A DNA stretch of 17,600 nucleotides from an uncultured Alphaproteobacteria bacterium (GTDB lineage Bacteria; Pseudomonadota; Alphaproteobacteria; Sphingomonadales; Sphingomonadaceae), in contig CAJAHV010000244.1 of the NCBI GenBank assembly GCA_903939555.1, positions 1 through 17,600 of the forward strand, written 5' to 3'. Both the position numbers and the translations under genes were made by a program. Positions 14,133 through 17,600 of the stretch are shown in pieces. The notes under the pieces were generated by a model. It saw nothing but the letters and a program-made list of their open reading frames with translations, made no database searches and was not told the DNA's origin. Positions within the stretch are counted from its first letter, which is position 1; the number at the start of each line of letters is the position of its first letter.

Positions 14133-14815
14133 TGCGCGTCGCGACGTTCAAGGATGTAAGCGACAGCATAAGGCTGCACGATCTGATTGGCAAAGCCCGC
14201 CGCCGAGATGGCTGCCTCGATGGGCGCCGCCGCGGCTTGCGCTTCGGGCAAGCCGATTGTTTCAACAAACAGTACTAGATCGAATGGAGCTTCGTGCATC
14301 GGCGGGCGCAGTTCGGTTTCGGAGGTCTTTTGTCCCGAAACGGCCGGTCGCGCCGCCGCCAGATGCACAGCGCTGATTAGATCATGCTGTTCCAGAGCGG
14401 CGATCACCGGCTGCAAGCGCGCGGCCGCATCGGCTTCGTTCAGCCCGGCTGGCAGATTGAAGCGCGAGGTGACCAGCCCACCGCCGACACCGCGGCCGCC
14501 ACTGTGCAGCTGCGTGCATGCCATGCGCAGGAAATTGCGGAAATGCGGCGCCACAACCCGCGTCCAGTCGGTCGGGTTGTTCAGGCTGCGCTGATATTCG
14601 GCAGACACAAAGCTGTCTGGCGTCTCGCCTTCATAGCAGGTGAAATAGACTTGGCGATCGAGCCCGCGATTGATGCCGCGGCGCGACCGTAGGAAGCCGG
14701 GATGATCCAGCCGCTCCGGCATGTGTTGCTGGGTGTGCCAGCGATTATACTCGGCGTCCGCCTCTGCCGCGATATCGTGCCACATGATGACGAAGGCCGT
14801 GCCCTTTAGCGACAT
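14129..14815 (-). CDS. Uncharacterised protein, probably two dimeric alpha/beta-barrel (Dabb/EthD-like) halves
   Basis: 228 residues from ATG 14815; a TTG at 14836 would add seven residues. I do not recognise a named function. The N-terminal half starts SLKGTAFVIMWHDI (strand), followed by AEYNRWHTQQHMPERL (about 21-36) and PGFLRSRRGI. This strand-helix pattern with a Trp-His...His-Met-Pro-Glu core occurs in small ferredoxin-like proteins that act on or bind aromatic compounds. The C-terminal half repeats a similar pattern more weakly (FDLVLFVETIGLPEAQAAAA, then the strand PYAVAYIL), as in tandem Dabb proteins. It lies between the TonB-dependent receptor and the MFS gene, and its stop overlaps the MFS start by 4 bases. 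A role in handling the imported compound is likely from context only. Confidence 0.7.
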   Translation of the reverse strand: MSLKGTAFVIMWHDIAAEADAEYNRWHTQQHMPERLDHPGFLRSRRGINRGLDRQVYFTCYEGETPDSFVSAEYQRSLNNPTDWTRVVAPHFRNFLRMACTQLHSGGRGVGGGLVTSRFNLPAGLNEADAAARLQPVIAALEQHDLISAVHLAAARPAVSGQKTSETELRPPMHEAPFDLVLFVETIGLPEAQAAAAPIEAAISAAGFANQIVQPYAVAYILERRDAQ

Positions 14816-14842
14816 GCTATTTCCCGTCTGCTGCAAAGCTGC

Positions 14843-14873
14843 GGCGGGTGGGAGCAGCCTGCTCCCACCCGCC
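14843..14873 (-). terminator. Perfect 15-bp inverted repeat after the TonB-dependent receptor gene
   Basis: The arms 14843-14857 (GGCGGGTGGGAGCAG) and 14859-14873 (CTGCTCCCACCCGCC) are exact complements around one base; the real loop will open to a few more bases. It starts 5 bases after the receptor stop codon and ends about 28 bases before the ATG of the next gene. On the transcribed strand it is followed by GCAGCTTTGCAGC and not by a T-run. It may thus be a leaky terminator or attenuator, or an RNA-stability hairpin protecting the receptor message, and may reduce downstream expression. Confidence 0.6.
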
Positions 14874-14878
14874 CCTGA

Positions 14879-17600
14879 TCAGAAGGCCTTCGAGATTTCG
14901 AAAGTCAGGATGCGGCCGAACACATTGTGGACATTGAGATCGGTCGCCGTCGGCACGCCGCCTTGGTTCTGCGTGCTCAGCACCAGCGGCGGTGCTTTGT
15001 TGGTCATATTCTGCGCGCTGAGGGTGAAACGGGTGCCGGCAAACGCTCCTCCCTTCACCTGCGGTGCGTAGGTCAGAACCAGATCGAAGGTCGTCCACGA
15101 CGGCACATTCTGGTTGGGCACCCGCACCCCGGCCACGGTGGGCGTCAGGTTGTTGAGATAGCCGCCGATATAATTGGCGGCGAAAAGCCCGGAGAAACCA
15201 TCCTTGGACAATCCGGCCGAGAAGCGGCCGCGCGCACTGATCTGTTCGCCGATGGTGTCGATGGCGTTGAGCAGCGGTGCGCCCGGCAGCAGATTGCGCT
15301 TCAGCCCAAGGATCTTGGTGAAGGACCCGTTCAATGACAGAGTACCGGCCGGAGTTTCGCCGACATAGCTGGCGAGCAGATCCAGCCCGCGCTGTTCGAC
15401 CTGGCCAAGATTGTTGGTCGAACTGTCCAGGATGCCGACAAGCTGGCAATCATTCGCGGTGGTGGGCGGGAAGCTGCCGCGTGCGTTCAGATAGCGCAAA
15501 TAGGCGGGATTGTAGGTCGCATATTGCGGCGCGCCCGGATTGCCGTTCACCGATCCATTGACACAGGTGGACGGCTGTCGCGCCAGCGTGATGAACGGCT
15601 GATACAGGGCGAAATTGGCCGCACTGGTCAACGCCGAGTTCGCCGCCGGCAGCGCCGAGATGCGATCACGGTAGACGACGCTGTAATAGGTCGCACCCAG
15701 CTTCAACCCCGGCACAAAGGATGGCGTGTAGTCCGCTCCGAGCGAATAGATCTTGGCGGTTTCCGGCCGCAACTGATTGAAGCGGAAACTCGACACGAGG
15801 AACAGCGAGGTGCCGTTCGACGCGTTGCTGATCGGAATCTGCGGATTATTCAGATTGTTGGTGAGGAAGGTGCGGTTAGCCGCGCCCACGACGTTGAAGT
15901 TGGTTTCGGCCAGCGTCGGCGCGCGGAACGAGGTGCCATAGGAGCCGCGCAGTTGCAGATCTTCGAACGGCCTCCAAGTCAAGCCGAACTTGGGATTGGT
16001 AGTCGAGCCGAAATCCGAATAACGATCATGACGGATGGCGGCCGACAGATCGAGCTTGCGAAACAGCGTCGTCTGGTTGTCCGGCCCGAACAACGGAATG
16101 AACACTTCACCGAAGGCCGAAGTCACGCTGCGGTTACTATTGGCAAAACGGAACACTTCCAGTGTGGTGGTTGGATTGAGCGTGTAATCGGATTGCTGCT
16201 TGTAGAAGGTCTTGGTGTATTCACCGCCCACGGCCACCCGCACCGCACCGCCCGGCAGGGTGAACAGCGTGCCGTCGATCTTGGGCAGGAAATCCCACAT
16301 TTCGTTGCGGACCTTCTGGATGAACACCCCGAAGATCTTTTCCGCGCTCGGCTGCGGGCCCTGTAGATAGGGATTGAACAGGTTGGCCGTGGCCGGCTGC
16401 GCGATGGTGCTGGTCAGGATGGTGTTGGCCTGCGGCTGGCATACGGCGCAGCCTTGCGACACACCCCAGCCGGCGCCCACGGTCAGTCGGAAATTGCTGA
16501 ACAGGCCGACCTTGTAATCGAACAGGATATTGCCGGTGTTTTCGTAATCGTTGCGGTTCAGCGGGCGATCAGGGTTGTTCAGCCGGAAGTTGTAGACGAT
16601 CGACTGGCTGCCGGTGCCTAGGCCCGGCACGAAATATGGGCTGTTGCTGGGGATGGCCACCGCGATCGACTGGAAGGCGCCATCTCCCTGGCCGCGCGCC
16701 TCGTTGGTGCGGCGGTTGAACATGCCGGTGAGCGACACTTCACCGAGATCGCCGAAATCCTGCGTCACCCGTACCAGGGAACTGTAGCGCCGGCGGGCCG
16801 TATAATAATCTTGGAAATCGGCCGAATCGACCAATGACGGTGTGCCGCGCAGCGCCTGCACTTCGGCGGTGGTGGGCGTGCGGCCGTTCAGATTGCTTGG
16901 CAGACCAAAAACCGTGTTGCCCTGCAACAGCGCGCCGGTTTGGCCGACCGCGTTGAAGACGGTGCCTTGCAGGCGGTTGTCGTTGCCGCCGAAGGGGCGC
17001 AGATCGGCGCGCAGTTGTGGAATGTCGCTCTGGGTGACGCGGCTGTTGCCTTCATAGCCAAGCGCCACAAGCACGCCGCCCCCACTCCATTTGCGTGACA
17101 GCACGGCATTGACTGCGGCCTGGTTGTACAGCGTATCCGTGTAACGCGCCGTCACCTCGGCACCATCGAACGGCCGCCGGAAGATATAGTTGACCACACC
17201 GGCGACGGCATCGGAGCCATAAATGGCCGACGCGCCATCGGTGACCACCTCCACCCGTTCAATGGCGCCGAACGGGATGGTGTTAGGATCCGGGATCAGA
17301 TTCTGCACACCTTGGGACACGGTGCGGTGGCCATCGAACAGCAGCAGCGTGGCGTTGTTGCCGAGGCCGCGCAGGTTGACACCTGCGGTGCGTCCACCGC
17401 TGTTGCCGAGCGTGGCGCCGAGCGAGGAGCCCTGCGGCAGCTGCGCAATCAGCGCGCTGGAATCGCGCAGTCCGCTTTGCAGGATCGTGTCACGGCTGAT
17501 GTTGACCGTGGCGGAACCGACCGGGGCAACGCCGCGGATAGCAGTGCCGGTGACAATGAGCTCGGCCTCGGCATTTTCATCGTCATCAGCAGCAGTGGGC
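14879..17600 (-). CDS. TonB-dependent outer-membrane receptor (5' end outside window)
   Basis: The frame is open to the window edge; 906 residues are visible. They begin in a mature N-terminus with a likely TonB box (AELIVTGTAIRG), so only the signal peptide and a few residues may be missing. The plug domain follows: NLRGLGNNATLLLFDGHRTV, IPFGAIERVEVVTDGASAIY and GSDAVAGVVNYIFRRPFDGA. The remainder is a beta-barrel with alternating strands and loops, including RKLDLSAAIRHDRYSDFGST and LRGSYGTSFRAPTLAE, and it ends in LTFEISKAF with the terminal Phe expected for insertion by the BAM machinery. Loop cysteines are present (GCAVCQ and others). Such receptors import bulky or scarce substrates using TonB energy. 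In sphingomonads some take up lignin-derived aromatic acids; the substrate here is not known. The neighbouring downstream genes support a dedicated uptake operon. Confidence 0.94.
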   Translation of the reverse strand, partial: PTAADDDENAEAELIVTGTAIRGVAPVGSATVNISRDTILQSGLRDSSALIAQLPQGSSLGATLGNSGGRTAGVNLRGLGNNATLLLFDGHRTVSQGVQNLIPDPNTIPFGAIERVEVVTDGASAIYGSDAVAGVVNYIFRRPFDGAEVTARYTDTLYNQAAVNAVLSRKWSGGGVLVALGYEGNSRVTQSDIPQLRADLRPFGGNDNRLQGTVFNAVGQTGALLQGNTVFGLPSNLNGRTPTTAEVQALRGTPSLVDSADFQDYYTARRRYSSLVRVTQDFGDLGEVSLTGMFNRRTNEARGQGDGAFQSIAVAIPSNSPYFVPGLGTGSQSIVYNFRLNNPDRPLNRNDYENTGNILFDYKVGLFSNFRLTVGAGWGVSQGCAVCQPQANTILTSTIAQPATANLFNPYLQGPQPSAEKIFGVFIQKVRNEMWDFLPKIDGTLFTLPGGAVRVAVGGEYTKTFYKQQSDYTLNPTTTLEVFRFANSNRSVTSAFGEVFIPLFGPDNQTTLFRKLDLSAAIRHDRYSDFGSTTNPKFGLTWRPFEDLQLRGSYGTSFRAPTLAETNFNVVGAANRTFLTNNLNNPQIPISNASNGTSLFLVSSFRFNQLRPETAKIYSLGADYTPSFVPGLKLGATYYSVVYRDRISALPAANSALTSAANFALYQPFITLARQPSTCVNGSVNGNPGAPQYATYNPAYLRYLNARGSFPPTTANDCQLVGILDSSTNNLGQVEQRGLDLLASYVGETPAGTLSLNGSFTKILGLKRNLLPGAPLLNAIDTIGEQISARGRFSAGLSKDGFSGLFAANYIGGYLNNLTPTVAGVRVPNQNVPSWTTFDLVLTYAPQVKGGAFAGTRFTLSAQNMTNKAPPLVLSTQNQGGVPTATDLNVHNVFGRILTFEISKAF

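Noticed and set aside
15524..16366. Plus-strand open frame of 280 codons inside the receptor gene
   Set aside because: Antisense to the barrel domain of the TonB-dependent receptor; Arg/Gln-rich shadow.
1..17600. CRISPR arrays, tRNA/rRNA genes, insertion sequences, phage genes
   Set aside because: No spaced direct repeats, no tRNA-like cloverleaf or rRNA segments, and no transposase, integrase or phage motifs were seen on either strand.

Overview
The window looks like chromosomal DNA from a high-GC alphaproteobacterium, most likely a sphingomonad (Sphingomonas, Sphingobium or Novosphingobium type). Reasons: a complete protocatechuate 4,5-cleavage (Lig) pathway whose proteins read very like the Sphingobium sp. 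SYK-6 set, a large TonB-dependent receptor next to aromatic or organic-acid MFS transporters, and GC-rich codon use. The assignment rests on recalled family sequences, not on a database search.

Left part (1-7926): two divergent gene sets share a 93-bp intergenic region at 5239-5331. Leftward runs a 400-residue LysR-type regulator with two N-terminal helix-turn-helix domains, a DUF1932 dehydrogenase, ligJ, ligA, ligB and ligC (ligC is cut by the window edge). Rightward runs ligK-ligU-ligI. Almost every junction overlaps or has only a few bases. Together the proteins would convert protocatechuate to 4-carboxy-2-hydroxymuconate-6-semialdehyde (LigAB), to 2-pyrone-4,6-dicarboxylate (LigC), to 4-oxalomesaconate (LigI), through its isomerisation (LigU) and hydration to 4-carboxy-4-hydroxy-2-oxoadipate (LigJ), and then by cleavage to pyruvate plus oxaloacetate (LigK).

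Middle part (7927-10814): a 405-bp non-coding stretch of lower GC with a long imperfect hairpin, then a decayed pobA (4-hydroxybenzoate 3-monooxygenase) carrying two frameshifts, two Trp-to-amber changes and damaged FAD motifs. Upstream of it, coupled by TAATG, is an intact PcaK-like aromatic acid:H+ symporter. The route from 4-hydroxybenzoate into protocatechuate is therefore broken at this locus, while uptake and ring cleavage look intact.

Right part (10815-17600): a rightward pair of exported proteins (a two-module VOC/glyoxalase-fold protein and a DUF1080 protein, overlapping by 10 bp) converges exactly, with no spacer, on a leftward set: a TonB-dependent receptor (start outside the window), a perfect 15-bp inverted repeat, a small dimeric alpha/beta-barrel-like protein and an ACS-family MFS transporter. 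The last set looks like an outer-plus-inner membrane uptake system for an unidentified, probably acidic, substrate.

No rRNA, tRNA, CRISPR array, insertion sequence or prophage was recognised. The most unusual points are the double-HTH regulator, the extra DUF1932 dehydrogenase inside the lig operon, the fossil pobA, and the exported VOC/DUF1080 pair.
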